In this document: positions 52,033 through 59,925 of the stretch, one piece after another
Numbering within the stretch: position 1 is the stretch's first letter
How the letters are laid out: every line of letters begins with the position of its first letter
From: [Mycobacterium] stephanolepidis
GTDB lineage: Bacteria > Actinomycetota > Actinomycetes > Mycobacteriales > Mycobacteriaceae
Direction of reading: 5' to 3'
Length of the DNA stretch: 64,000 nucleotides
Assembly (NCBI RefSeq): GCF_002356335.1
Contig: NZ_AP018165.1
Location: 744,001 to 808,000 of the forward strand
Translations under genes and position numbers: made by a program
Notes under the pieces: model-generated
The model's input: the letters and a program-made list of their open reading frames with translations, nothing else
What the model was told of the DNA's origin: nothing
Database searches by the model: none

Positions 52033-52464
52033 GTGAGCGACCCCGATGCCCGGTTGGCCAGCGATCTCTCGCTTGTTGTCATCCGCCTGGCCCGGCATCT
52101 GCGGTTCCGGCGCGCGGATTCGCCGGTCTCGTTGACGCAGTTGTCGGCATTGGCGACGTTGCTTAACGAGGGGGCGATGACCCCGGGTGCGCTGGCCGCC
52201 CGCGAGCGTGTGCAGCCGCCGTCGATGACGCGGGTGATCGCCTCGTTGGCCGAGCTCGGGCTGGTGGAGCGCTCGGCGCATCCGACCGACGGGCGCCAGG
52301 TAGTTGTCTCGTTGTCGGAGGCGGGTGCCGATATCGTGCAGGCCGATCGCAGCGCCCGCGAGGAGTGGTTGCGCGAGCACCTGGACGATTTCACCCCGGA
52401 GCAACGGGTGGTGCTGCGGCAGGCGACCGACCTGCTGTCGGCGCTGGTCAATGAAAACGGTTAG
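52033..52464 (+). CDS. MarR-family transcriptional regulator (Rv0880-like)
   Basis: A 143-residue winged-helix regulator. The DNA-binding region is [65 protein letters not shown], with the typical DGRQ wing. It dimerises through the terminal helices and usually responds to phenolic or oxidative signals. An MFS drug-type transporter gene starts 34 bp downstream and is the probable target, a pairing I do not recall in M. tuberculosis, where Rv0880 is followed by the rRNA methylase. Confidence 0.9.
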   Translation: MSDPDARLASDLSLVVIRLARHLRFRRADSPVSLTQLSALATLLNEGAMTPGALAARERVQPPSMTRVIASLAELGLVERSAHPTDGRQVVVSLSEAGADIVQADRSAREEWLREHLDDFTPEQRVVLRQATDLLSALVNENG

Positions 52465-52484
52465 CTGACAATCTCGTTAGTCTC

Positions 52485-52490
52485 TAAAAT
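52485..52490 (+). promoter_or_regulatory. -10 element TAAAAT, leaderless start of the MFS gene
   Basis: TAAAAT is followed by 8 nt and GTG 52499. A small inverted repeat TTAG-tct-CTAA (52477-52487) overlaps its start and could bind the MarR protein encoded upstream. Confidence 0.5.
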
Positions 52491-52498
52491 GATTCACC

Positions 52499-53821
52499 GT
52501 GGCTGACCGCGGCGGGATATTCGTATCGCTGCGCACACGTAACTACCGGCTATGGATCAGCGGTCAGATGGTGTCGCTCGTCGGCACCTGGATGCAGCGC
52601 GTGGCGCAGGACTGGCTGGTGCTGGACCTCTCGCACGGCAACGCCTTCCTGCTCGGTGTGGTCATGGCGTTGCAATTCGGGCCGACGCTGTTGCTATCGG
52701 TGTGGGGCGGAATGCTGGCCGACCGCTACGACAAGCGCCGGATGCTGATGTTGACGCAGGCGTTGATGGCGCTGTTCGCGTTGACGGTGGGGCTTCTGCA
52801 GGTCACCGGGCTTGTCCGGATCTGGCATGTGATGGCGGTGGCCTTCGCGATGGGATGTGCCGCGGCAATCGAGGCACCCACCAGGCAATCCTTCACCATT
52901 GAGATGGTGGGCCCGGACCGCCTGCCCAACGCGGTCGGACTCAACTCCATGGTGTTCAACCTCGCGGGCATCATCGGGCCCGCGATCTCCGGGGTGTTGA
53001 TCGGGCTCGTTGGTACCGGCTGGGTCTTCCTCCTGAACTTCGTCAGTTTCATCGGTGTGGGCATCGCGTTGTGGCGCATGCGGCTTGACGAGCTGCACCC
53101 GAGTGAACCTGTTCCGCCGGCTAAGGGGCAACTGCGTCAAGGATTTTCGTACGTGTGGCACCGTCGCGACCTGTTCATGATCATGCTTACCGTGTTCCTG
53201 GTCTCTACATTCGGGCTGAATTTCTCGCTGACCCTTGCGGTGCTGGCACGAGAGACCTTCGGTCGCGGCGCCGAGTCATACGGGCTGCTCTCGACGGCGC
53301 TGGCGGTCGGCACATTGTTGGGCGCCACCCTGGCTGCCCGGCGCACCGAGAAGGTGCGTATGAATTTGTTCTACAGCGCCGCTATGGCTTTCGGGGTTTC
53401 CGAGGCTGTCGTCAGTGCGATGCCCACGTATCTTTCGGTGGCCATAGCGCTCATCCCGACGGGTCTACTTGCGCTGACGTTCACCACGTCGGCGATGAAT
53501 ATCATTCAGCTGTCCGTGGATTCGCAGCTGCGGGGAAGGGTGATGGGCATTTACATGGTGGCTTTCCTGGGTGGCACTCCGCTGGGCAGCCCGTTGGTGG
53601 GCTGGTTGGCCGATCTGCACGGCGGGCGGATGCCGCTGCTGATCGGCGGGGTGGTGTCGGTGGCTGCCGGGCTGACCTGCGCGGTGTATCTGCGCCGTCA
53701 CCCGTGTCCGGTTGTCGCCGAGGTGGTTCCCGAAGGCGGTCAGATACGTGCCGGGCTTATTCCGCCCGCCCCGGTCGCCACCCCGGTGTGCGAACCGACG
53801 CCGCTGGCGAGGCGGGTGTAG
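52499..53821 (+). CDS. MFS transporter, EntS/MFS_3-like exporter
   Basis: A 440-residue major-facilitator protein with about 12 helices. The N-terminus SLRTRNYRLWISGQMVSLVGTWMQRVAQDWLVL and the loop WGGMLADRYDKRRMLMLTQ (motif A) are typical of the MFS_3/enterobactin-exporter branch. IEAPTRQSFTIEMVGPDRLPNAVGLNSMVFNLAGIIGPAISG is also diagnostic. It likely exports a small molecule or drug under control of the preceding MarR protein. It is followed directly by the methylase gene (no gap), so read-through is likely. Confidence 0.9.
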   Translation: MADRGGIFVSLRTRNYRLWISGQMVSLVGTWMQRVAQDWLVLDLSHGNAFLLGVVMALQFGPTLLLSVWGGMLADRYDKRRMLMLTQALMALFALTVGLLQVTGLVRIWHVMAVAFAMGCAAAIEAPTRQSFTIEMVGPDRLPNAVGLNSMVFNLAGIIGPAISGVLIGLVGTGWVFLLNFVSFIGVGIALWRMRLDELHPSEPVPPAKGQLRQGFSYVWHRRDLFMIMLTVFLVSTFGLNFSLTLAVLARETFGRGAESYGLLSTALAVGTLLGATLAARRTEKVRMNLFYSAAMAFGVSEAVVSAMPTYLSVAIALIPTGLLALTFTTSAMNIIQLSVDSQLRGRVMGIYMVAFLGGTPLGSPLVGWLADLHGGRMPLLIGGVVSVAAGLTCAVYLRRHPCPVVAEVVPEGGQIRAGLIPPAPVATPVCEPTPLARRV

Positions 53822-54634
53822 GTGCTGGTCATCGATATCGACAACGCTGCCGATCCACGTTTGGACAGCTTCCGCGATCTCAACAGTGTCGACCGCAGGC
53901 CCGATCTGCCCAGTGGGAAGGGGCTGGTGATCGCCGAGGGTGTATTGGTGGTGCAACGCATGCTGGCCTCACGATTCGCACCTTTTGCCCTGTTGGGTAC
54001 CGACCGTCGATTGACCGAGCTTGCAGGCGATCTCGAACCTGTCGATATTCCGTACTACCGGGCAAGTCCAGAAGTCATGGCGGAGGCCGTTGGCTTTCAC
54101 CTCAACCGTGGGGTACTTGCCGCGGCGAGGCGACCCGTAGAACTGTCGGCGACCGAACTCATGCGGACCGCGCGCACGGTGGCGGTGCTGGAAGGCGTCA
54201 ACGACCACGAGAATCTGGGTTCGATTTTTCGCAACGCCGCGGGAATGGGAGTGGATGCGGTGCTCTTTGGCAGCGGGTGCGCGGACCCGCTGTACCGCAG
54301 GGCGGTGCGGGTATCGATGGGGCACGCACTGCTGGTGCCGTTCGCTCGTCTTCCGGAATGGCCGAAGTCGTTGTACAGATTGCGGGACAACGGTTTCCGA
54401 TTGTTGGCGATGACGCCTGCCGGCGACTCGCGGTCGCTGGCCGATGTGATCCCGCCACTTCATAACGAGAGGGTGGCCCTGATGGTGGGCGCCGAGGGGC
54501 CTGGGTTGACCGACGTGGCTTTGCGTGCCAGCGATTTCCGCGTGCGCATCCCGATGGCCAACGGCACCGACTCGTTGAACGTGGCCACCGCCGCGGCATT
54601 GGCGTTTTATGAGCGCGCTAGGCTCGCGCCGTGA
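53822..54634 (+). CDS. SpoU-family (TrmH-like) rRNA/tRNA 2'-O-methyltransferase
   Basis: A 270-residue SPOUT methyltransferase. An N-terminal substrate-binding part (GLVIAEGVLVVQRMLAS) precedes the knot domain with its three motifs: LEGVNDHENLGSIFRNAAGMGVDAVLFG, VALMVGAEGPGLTD and IPMANGTDSLNVATAAALAFYERAR. It transfers methyl from SAM to a ribose 2'-OH in RNA. Corresponds to Rv0881. GTG 53822 follows the MFS stop directly; the 3' end overlaps the DUF2537 start (GTGA). Confidence 0.93.
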   Translation: MLVIDIDNAADPRLDSFRDLNSVDRRPDLPSGKGLVIAEGVLVVQRMLASRFAPFALLGTDRRLTELAGDLEPVDIPYYRASPEVMAEAVGFHLNRGVLAAARRPVELSATELMRTARTVAVLEGVNDHENLGSIFRNAAGMGVDAVLFGSGCADPLYRRAVRVSMGHALLVPFARLPEWPKSLYRLRDNGFRLLAMTPAGDSRSLADVIPPLHNERVALMVGAEGPGLTDVALRASDFRVRIPMANGTDSLNVATAAALAFYERARLAP

Positions 54635-54942
54635 CCGGCGACAAGCAGCCCGCACGACGGACAAAGAGCTCGGCGGATTCCGACACCCCATGGGTCGAGG
54701 GCATCGTCTCGGCGATGTGTGTGGCCGTGGTGGTAGCGGTGGGTGTGGTGGTACTGAGCCTCGGATTGGCGAAGGTGCATCCGCTGTGGGCAGTCCTGCT
54801 CAATATTGTTGCAGTGGGCGGTCTTTCGCCAACGTTATGGGGTTGGCGGGAACGCCCCGTGTTGCGATGGTTCGTGCTGGGCATCGCGATCGGAATCGCC
54901 GGCGGATGGCTGGCGGCCGTGGTGACCGCCCTGATCGCCTAG
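54631..54942 (+). CDS. DUF2537 small membrane protein (Rv0882-like)
   Basis: A 103-residue protein with a charged N-terminus and three hydrophobic stretches (IVSAMCVAVVVAVGVVVLSLGLA, PLWAVLLNIVAVGGL, FVLGIAIGIAGGWLAAVVTALIA). It fits the DUF2537 family of mycobacteria, function unknown. GTG 54631 overlaps the methylase stop, so the two are coupled. Converges on sepH with an 11-bp gap. Confidence 0.82.
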   Translation: MTGDKQPARRTKSSADSDTPWVEGIVSAMCVAVVVAVGVVVLSLGLAKVHPLWAVLLNIVAVGGLSPTLWGWRERPVLRWFVLGIAIGIAGGWLAAVVTALIA

Positions 54943-54953
54943 GGCAGCTCTGG

Positions 54954-55766
54954 TTAATTCTGTCCGCTGGAGCGAACGCCGAGTAGCACGTCTTCCCAGG
55001 TGGGTACCGCAGGCTTGTTCCGTCGTGAGCGGCGTGGCGCGGGAGTCGGCTCGACGTCGTTGACTTCCTCGACCGGCTCAGGTTCGCGGACGGGCTCGGG
55101 CTGCGGTGCGGGGCGCTCGTTGAACAACTCCGGTTCGGGCTCAGGAAGAAGCGGAGCCACCGGCGCGACGGTGCGCAGGCTGCGGGTGAAGGTCGGGTCG
55201 ATGAGCTCCCGGGCGGAATCATCGAGTGCGGTCACCGTGCCGCCATGTGCCCCGGGGGTGAATCGGAAGTGCGCCTTGTTATCCGACCGGCCGGCTCGCC
55301 ATTGCAGCTGGACGGTCCATCGGCCGTCTTCGACCTTCCAGGCGTCCCACTCGATGGCATCGGGATCAAGTCCTCGCGCGAACATTGCGCCGGCAACGGT
55401 ATCGGCGAGCGAGTTGACGGTGGGGCCGTCGCTGCGCACGGGGTGGGCCGCGGTTGCCATCTCGGCGGCGCGCTGCCGTTCCAGCAATACAGGATGGGCG
55501 AACCGTTCGATCCGGGCGACATCGACTCCGGCGGTGGTGGCGACTTGCTGCACGGTGGCACCGGCCCGGATGCGGGCCTGAATTTCCCGGGGTCGCAACG
55601 AGCTCTCCATTTCGATCTGGATCTGCCCGAGGCGGGACAGATCACCCCGGGCAGCTGCGCGGAGCCTGTCGTCGGCGTCGATGACGAACTTGTCGCTGCC
55701 GTTGGCATCCTGGCAGACCACTCGCTTGCCGTCGGCTGATAGGCCGATGACTTTCAGTTCGCGCAC
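54954..55766 (-). CDS. sepH: Septation protein SepH (DUF3071)
   Basis: A 270-residue actinobacterial cell-division protein. The N-terminal DUF3071 region (RELKVIGLSADGKRVVCQDANGSDKFVIDADDRLRAAARGDLSRLGQIQIEMESSLRPREIQARIRAG) contains the helix-turn-helix TVQQVATTAGVDVARIERFAHPVLLERQRAAEMA that interacts with FtsZ. An acidic, Pro-rich linker leads to the conserved C-terminal PTWEDVLLG motif. GTG 55766 has a perfect GAGGAGG 5-10 nt upstream, so the longer frame is rejected. Corresponds to Rv0883c; SepH bundles FtsZ filaments at the septum. Confidence 0.94.
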   Translation of the reverse strand: MRELKVIGLSADGKRVVCQDANGSDKFVIDADDRLRAAARGDLSRLGQIQIEMESSLRPREIQARIRAGATVQQVATTAGVDVARIERFAHPVLLERQRAAEMATAAHPVRSDGPTVNSLADTVAGAMFARGLDPDAIEWDAWKVEDGRWTVQLQWRAGRSDNKAHFRFTPGAHGGTVTALDDSARELIDPTFTRSLRTVAPVAPLLPEPEPELFNERPAPQPEPVREPEPVEEVNDVEPTPAPRRSRRNKPAVPTWEDVLLGVRSSGQN

Positions 55767-56078
55767 GATGTCCTCCTCGCCCTGGCCTGGATGGCCCAGT
55801 TCTTGGGACCTTAGTGCAGGTAGAGGGCCATTCCGCGGTGACACGCGGGGGTGTGGGCTACTTGCTTTTGTGGACAGTTCGCGCTATGTGACGCATGTGG
55901 CAGGTGTTGTTTGCCACCGGTATCGATCGCGTCGACCCGGCAGGGTCGGTCTGGGCGGTGAGCCACCTCGCGCAGGCCGGGACGACCGGCACATGAGAGG
56001 CGCCAGAATCCTGCTGTTTGGAGGTCTAGCCGGGTAGCGCGGATCTGTCGCGGTTACCCGGCTAGACGCCCATCTGCC
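55767..56078. other. Gene-free region between sepH and lpqH
   Basis: The 312 bp hold the sepH upstream region, a small inverted repeat GTGGCA / TGCCAC (55897-55917), and the lpqH terminator at 56024. No convincing coding frame is seen. In M. tuberculosis serC would follow sepH; it is not here. Confidence 0.6.
56024..56067 (-). terminator. Long hairpin terminator downstream of lpqH
   Basis: GTCTAGCCGGGTA (56024-56036) pairs perfectly over 13 bp with TACCCGGCTAGAC (56055-56067) around an 18-nt loop that can itself pair through CGCG. It lies 11 bp after the lpqH stop. There is no long U-tract. Confidence 0.75.
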
Positions 56079-56540
56079 TTATGGGCAGGTGACCTCGATT
56101 TCGAATGGCTTGTTGGAAGGCTGCATCGGGTTGGCCATGTCCACGGCGATGGCAGTGCCCTCGATGTGGTACTTCTTTCCGTCCTTGGTGGCCTTCGCGT
56201 TCGCTCCGGGGGTGCCTTCGGAGAATGCCAACGACTGCCCATTGAGGCTGCCCAGGCCCGCGGACTTCACCGTCGGGGAATCGCCGTCCGTCACCACCGC
56301 GCCGAAGCCCTGGGCGCCGCTGCCGATGACGATGTTGACGTTGCCGTTTGAGGCCTGGCAGATGACGGCACCCTCGATCTTCTGCTCCTTGCCGTCGATG
56401 ACGACCCTGGCGCTGCTGTTGGTTGCCACCGCGCCGCCGTTGCCACTGACCGTGGTGCTGGACTTATCGCTCGAGCAGCCGACCAAACCTGCGGCGATAA
56501 CCGCCGCGCCGCCAATGGCGACCACAAGCCCACGCTTCAT
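56079..56540 (-). CDS. lpqH: 19-kDa lipoprotein antigen family protein LpqH
   Basis: A 153-residue lipoprotein with signal peptide MKRGLVVAIGGAAVIAAGLVGCSS; the lipobox is LVGC. The mature sequence follows the LpqH family closely: VVIDGKEQKIEGAVICQASNGNVNIVIGSGAQGFGAVVTDGDSPTVKSAGLGSLNGQSLAFSEGT and the ending VDMANPMQPSNKPFEIEVTCP. LpqH is a surface-exposed, TLR2-active lipoprotein of unknown cellular role. An AAGGAG site precedes ATG 56540, and a strong hairpin follows the stop. M. tuberculosis lpqH (Rv3763) lies in a different context, so this is a relocated or additional copy. Confidence 0.93.
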   Translation of the reverse strand: MKRGLVVAIGGAAVIAAGLVGCSSDKSSTTVSGNGGAVATNSSARVVIDGKEQKIEGAVICQASNGNVNIVIGSGAQGFGAVVTDGDSPTVKSAGLGSLNGQSLAFSEGTPGANAKATKDGKKYHIEGTAIAVDMANPMQPSNKPFEIEVTCP

Positions 56541-56630
56541 TGCGTTCTCCTTATGTGTGATGAGGGGTGGAGCCGAACAGGAGAAGTATGGGGTCGTGAG
56601 GGGGTGTGGTCTGCGGAATCGCAGGTATAC

Positions 56631-56939
56631 CTACGTACCCAGATTTGAGATGTCGATGCCTGCCGACAACAGGATCACCACGACCACGGTCAGGGTGGTC
56701 AGAGCGATGGGCCTGCTGCCGTGATGCCAGTGCCCTCGGGCCAGCGCGTGATGGCGCACGGTGCTGATGGCGGCGATTCCGAGCACGACCGCGGTCGCGA
56801 TTAATGACGCCCCCGCGGTCTGTTTGTGGATGAGTGCGTGGGTCAGAAATACCGCGGCGGTTCCGGCTGCGGCCAGCCCGGTGCGAAGCCACGCCAGCGC
56901 CGTACGTTCGACGGCGTGAGTCTCGGGGTCCGTCCTCAT
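56631..56939 (-). CDS. DUF202 small membrane protein
   Basis: A 102-residue three-helix protein with the DUF202 signature in its N-terminus: ERTALAWLRTGLAAAGTAAVFLTHALI. The second and third helices are SLIATAVVLGIAAISTVRHHAL and IALTTLTVVVVILLSAGI. The family (for example YidG/YidH in E. coli) has no firmly known function. Start at ATG 56939 overlaps the stop of a second DUF202 gene (ATGA), so the two probably form a pair in the membrane. Confidence 0.85.
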   Translation of the reverse strand: MRTDPETHAVERTALAWLRTGLAAAGTAAVFLTHALIHKQTAGASLIATAVVLGIAAISTVRHHALARGHWHHGSRPIALTTLTVVVVILLSAGIDISNLGT

Positions 56940-57280
56940 CGATAGAAGACGGCAATCGACGCCAGGATCGCGACGAGTCCGATGCTGACTGCGAGCAGGG
57001 GCACCAGCAGGGTGCCCTTGAGGGGTTGGTCCCGGTCCATCCGGTCTTTCACATCGCGCCAATGAACATATGCGCCGATGGACACCACCACTGCCAGGGC
57101 CAGGCAGGATGCCGCCAATACATGTCGGACCCCGGCGTGGTGAAACGGTTGGACGAGGGTTTGTACCGCCACGCCGCCGGCGAGTAATCCGAGGGCGGTC
57201 CGGATCCACGAGAGGAACGTGCGCTCGTTGGCCAGCGTAAAGCGGTAGTCGATCTCGTGATCTTCGTGCGGTTCTGTCAC
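56936..57280 (-). CDS. DUF202 small membrane protein (YidH-like)
   Basis: A 114-residue protein in the chosen form, starting at GTG 57280: MTEPHEDHEIDYRFTLANERTFLSWIRTALGLLAGGV. The DYRFTLANERTFLxWIRTALG block is diagnostic of DUF202. Three helices follow. Open frame continues upstream to ATG 57343, which would add 21 residues without conserved content; the start is uncertain because neither codon has a strong ribosome site. Function unknown. Divergent from the saccharopine-dehydrogenase-like gene. Confidence 0.78.
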   Translation of the reverse strand: MTEPHEDHEIDYRFTLANERTFLSWIRTALGLLAGGVAVQTLVQPFHHAGVRHVLAASCLALAVVVSIGAYVHWRDVKDRMDRDQPLKGTLLVPLLAVSIGLVAILASIAVFYR

Positions 57281-57386
57281 CCCGACCAACTTACCGAGCG
57301 TGAGACCGGTGGCGGGACGAGTTGGATTCTCCATATCTATCATTTAAAAAACGATCGTATTTAGTTCGATAGGTAATATGGGGCGC

Positions 57387-58616
57387 ATGAAGATTTTGGC
57401 GTTGGGTGGAGCAGGGGCGATGGGGGCTGTCGCCGTGCGGACCGCTCGAGAAATACCGGGCATCGAAGAGATCGTCATCGCCGACCGCGACCTCGGCGCG
57501 GCCGAAGGATTGGTGCGGCAGTTGGGGGCGGGCCGTGTACCGGTCCGGGCTGTTCAGGTCGACGTCACCGATGACGCGGCATTGCGCGCCGTCCTGGGGA
57601 CGGTTGACCTCGTACTGAATACCGTTGGGCCATACTTCCGTTTCGGGCTGACGGTGCTGCTTGCGGCGATCGAGACAAGAACGCACTATCTGGACATCTG
57701 CGACGACTGGGAGCCGACGTTGCAGATGCTTGAGCTCGATGAGACGGCGCGCGAATACGGCGTCTGTGCGGTGATCGGTATGGGCGCGAGTCCGGGAATC
57801 AGTAACCTGCTTGCCGCCACGGCCGCAGCGGAATTCGATTCGATCCACGACATCTACACGGCGTGGCCCGTGGACGTCGGCACCGACGGGGACGACACCG
57901 AAGGCAAGGCTCAGTTGCTCGGCTCCGGTGGCAGGCCAACTGCTGCGGCGGTGCATTGGATGGAGCAGGCCAGCGGCACCATCACCGCGGTGGGGGACGG
58001 GCAGCTCGTCGAGCAGCGTCCGCTGGCCCCTGTCGCGTTGGACCTGCCCGCCGGACATCGGGGTACTGCCTACTCGATCGGCCATCCGGAGCCGATCACG
58101 CTGCGGCGCAGTCTGAAACCGATCGGCACCGTTCTGAACCTCATGGTCATCAAACCGTGGACGGTGGCCTATCTCGACACGCTGCGTCGTGATATCGACA
58201 CCGGACTACTTACGCGGGAACAGGCCGCTGCGGCGTTCGCGGTCCCCGGAATGCGGCGTGCGGTGCGCTCGGCCTATGCGGCTGTTCGCTTGCGGGGGCC
58301 CGGGACCCTGCCACCGTTCTTTGCCGCAGTCGTCGGTGAACGGGGCGGAGATCGTCATACCGCGCTTGCGCGCCTGAATCTAACCGGACCACAAGCACAA
58401 CCGATGAGAAGCGCGTTACGTGACATGGCCCGCATCACCGGTGTGCCCCTGGCCCTCGGGATGGCACAGGTGATCGATGGCACTGCGCGCCGCGTGGGAG
58501 TTCACCCGCCCGAGGCGGTTATCGAGCCACGGCGGTTCTTCGCCGACCTTGGGACGGCGCTGGGGTGTGCGCCGGGGATCCCGCCGTATCTGGTTGAGCA
58601 TGCGCCGCGGCCCTGA
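57387..58616 (+). CDS. Saccharopine-dehydrogenase-like NAD(P) oxidoreductase
   Basis: A 409-residue protein with an N-terminal Rossmann fold (KILALGGAGAMGAVAVRTARE) and the saccharopine-dehydrogenase pattern: VDLVLNTVGPYFRFGLTVLLAAIETRTHYLDICDDWEP and VIGMGASPGISNLLAA. The C-terminal half is divergent. ATG 57387 is preferred (GGGG 5 nt upstream); ATG 57378 is possible. True lysine metabolism is unlikely; actinobacterial relatives act on lipids or unknown substrates. It is followed by a PaaX-like regulator gene, which may control it. Confidence 0.82.
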   Translation: MKILALGGAGAMGAVAVRTAREIPGIEEIVIADRDLGAAEGLVRQLGAGRVPVRAVQVDVTDDAALRAVLGTVDLVLNTVGPYFRFGLTVLLAAIETRTHYLDICDDWEPTLQMLELDETAREYGVCAVIGMGASPGISNLLAATAAAEFDSIHDIYTAWPVDVGTDGDDTEGKAQLLGSGGRPTAAAVHWMEQASGTITAVGDGQLVEQRPLAPVALDLPAGHRGTAYSIGHPEPITLRRSLKPIGTVLNLMVIKPWTVAYLDTLRRDIDTGLLTREQAAAAFAVPGMRRAVRSAYAAVRLRGPGTLPPFFAAVVGERGGDRHTALARLNLTGPQAQPMRSALRDMARITGVPLALGMAQVIDGTARRVGVHPPEAVIEPRRFFADLGTALGCAPGIPPYLVEHAPRP

Positions 58617-58618
58617 TT

Positions 58619-58639
58619 CGTTCGGCGGTTCACCGAACG
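58619..58639. promoter_or_regulatory. Inverted repeat CGTTCGG-cggttca-CCGAACG
   Basis: Perfect 7-bp arms with a 7-nt spacer lie between the saccharopine-like gene and the PaaX-like gene, 45 bp upstream of the latter. It could be the regulator's own operator or a hairpin that ends the preceding transcript; it lacks a U-tract. Confidence 0.45.
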
Positions 58640-58683
58640 TAGGATGATTGAACACAATACAGCGGCTTTCATGAGGTGAACGT

Positions 58684-59544
58684 TTGGACATCCAACACGT
58701 CCTGAACTCCGATATCTCCACCCGCAGCGTCGTCGAGAGCATGATCCGTGAGGACGCGACGATTTCCGCCGGCGAGCTCTACGACGTCGCCGGCATCTTG
58801 GGCATGAGCGACCAGCAGGTCCGATTGTGTGTCAAACGCCTTGTTGCCGAGGGCCGTTTCACGCAGGAGGGGCGGGGGCGCAGGGCGATTCTGTATGCGA
58901 CGGGGGCGACGAGGAACTCACTGGAACCGGACCTGGAATACGTGCGCTACATGTACGAGCAGGATCGCGGCCTCGCACCGTGGGATGGGTGTTGGCACCT
59001 CATCGCATTCGCGGTACCCGAATCGGCCCGTACGGCACGCGATGCCATGCGCGACGCGATTCTGCGGTTGGGAGGTGCGCCGATCCAGGGTGGCTTGTAT
59101 GTGTGCGCCAATGCCTGGGAAGCCCGGATCGCGGACACCGCCGAACAACTCGGCGTGACCGAGCACGTGACGTCGTTCACCACGACCGACCTCGCACTGG
59201 GTGGCCGATCGGAAGCTCGAGAGCTGGCCGACCGACTCTGGCCGGTCGACGCAATCGCCGAGCGCCACCGCAGGCTGCTGGCGGTGGCCGAAGCTGTTCT
59301 TCCCGCGATTCGCACGGCGTCACGAACCGAACTACTCACTCTCGCCGTGGCGCTGGCGGCAGAGTTCACACGGGCGGTTGAACCCGACCCGCTCCTGCCG
59401 CCGCAGCTGCTCCCACAGCCGTGGGTGGGCGCGGCCGCGCGTGCGGCGGTCGCCGCGTGCTGGGCAGAGCTTGCGAAAACCGAAGCCGAACAACCAATCC
59501 GATTGTTCGGATGGTATGCCGATGCGATTCAGCAGATCATCTGA
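58684..59544 (+). CDS. PaaX-family-like transcriptional regulator
   Basis: A 286-residue protein resembling PaaX, the phenylacetyl-CoA-responsive repressor. The N-terminal winged helix reads SVVESMIREDATISAGELYDVAGILGMSDQQVRLCVKRLVAEGRFTQEGRGRRAIL, and the central part DGCWHLIAFAVPESARTARDAMRDAILRLGGAPIQGGLYV matches the PaaX middle domain. Translation starts at TTG 58684, supported by GAGGTGA 5 nt upstream. No paa genes are nearby, so its ligand is probably another acyl-CoA or aromatic compound. Confidence 0.82.
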   Translation: MDIQHVLNSDISTRSVVESMIREDATISAGELYDVAGILGMSDQQVRLCVKRLVAEGRFTQEGRGRRAILYATGATRNSLEPDLEYVRYMYEQDRGLAPWDGCWHLIAFAVPESARTARDAMRDAILRLGGAPIQGGLYVCANAWEARIADTAEQLGVTEHVTSFTTTDLALGGRSEARELADRLWPVDAIAERHRRLLAVAEAVLPAIRTASRTELLTLAVALAAEFTRAVEPDPLLPPQLLPQPWVGAAARAAVAACWAELAKTEAEQPIRLFGWYADAIQQII

Positions 59545-59920
59545 ACGGCGCTGTGCGCCGCATCCGAGCCAGTGCGACACCGCCCAGCACGGCGCCGAGA
59601 AAGGTTAGTGCGAACCAGAACCAGCTCCATGACGGTGGCAGCGGAAACAGCAGGGACACCGCCAGGGCGTACGCGCCGACCGCTAGGTGAAGGCGCAGCA
59701 CACCGTGAAGACTCGCCAATGTCACCGCAGAGGTGATGCGCCGCAAGACAACCAACTTGGCGGTGAACATTCCGAGCAGAAAAGTCAGTCCGAGCAGCTG
59801 GACCCACAGCGGCGGGGCGCCCGTCCACGGTGAGGAAAACGGCAGCGTCGCCGCCGCGAGTAGCACCGCACCCGCGGCCTCGCAGAACGTCAGCCGTCGT
59901 ATGAGGACCCCACTGCTCAT
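59537..59920 (-). CDS. Small four-helix membrane protein of unknown function
   Basis: A 127-residue hydrophobic protein with about four helices (FCEAAGAVLLAAATLPF, PLWVQLLGLTFLLGMFTAKLVVL, LHLAVGAYALAVSLLFPL, WFWFALTFLGAVLGGVALARM). The first helix contains a Glu-Ala-Ala-Gly motif and basic residues lie between helices. Start at ATG 59920, 5 bp after the stop of the hydrolase gene, so the two are probably co-transcribed. I do not recognise the family. The 3' end overlaps the PaaX-like gene by 8 bp. Confidence 0.65.
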   Translation of the reverse strand: MSSGVLIRRLTFCEAAGAVLLAAATLPFSSPWTGAPPLWVQLLGLTFLLGMFTAKLVVLRRITSAVTLASLHGVLRLHLAVGAYALAVSLLFPLPPSWSWFWFALTFLGAVLGGVALARMRRTAPFR

Positions 59921-59925
59921 CACGT

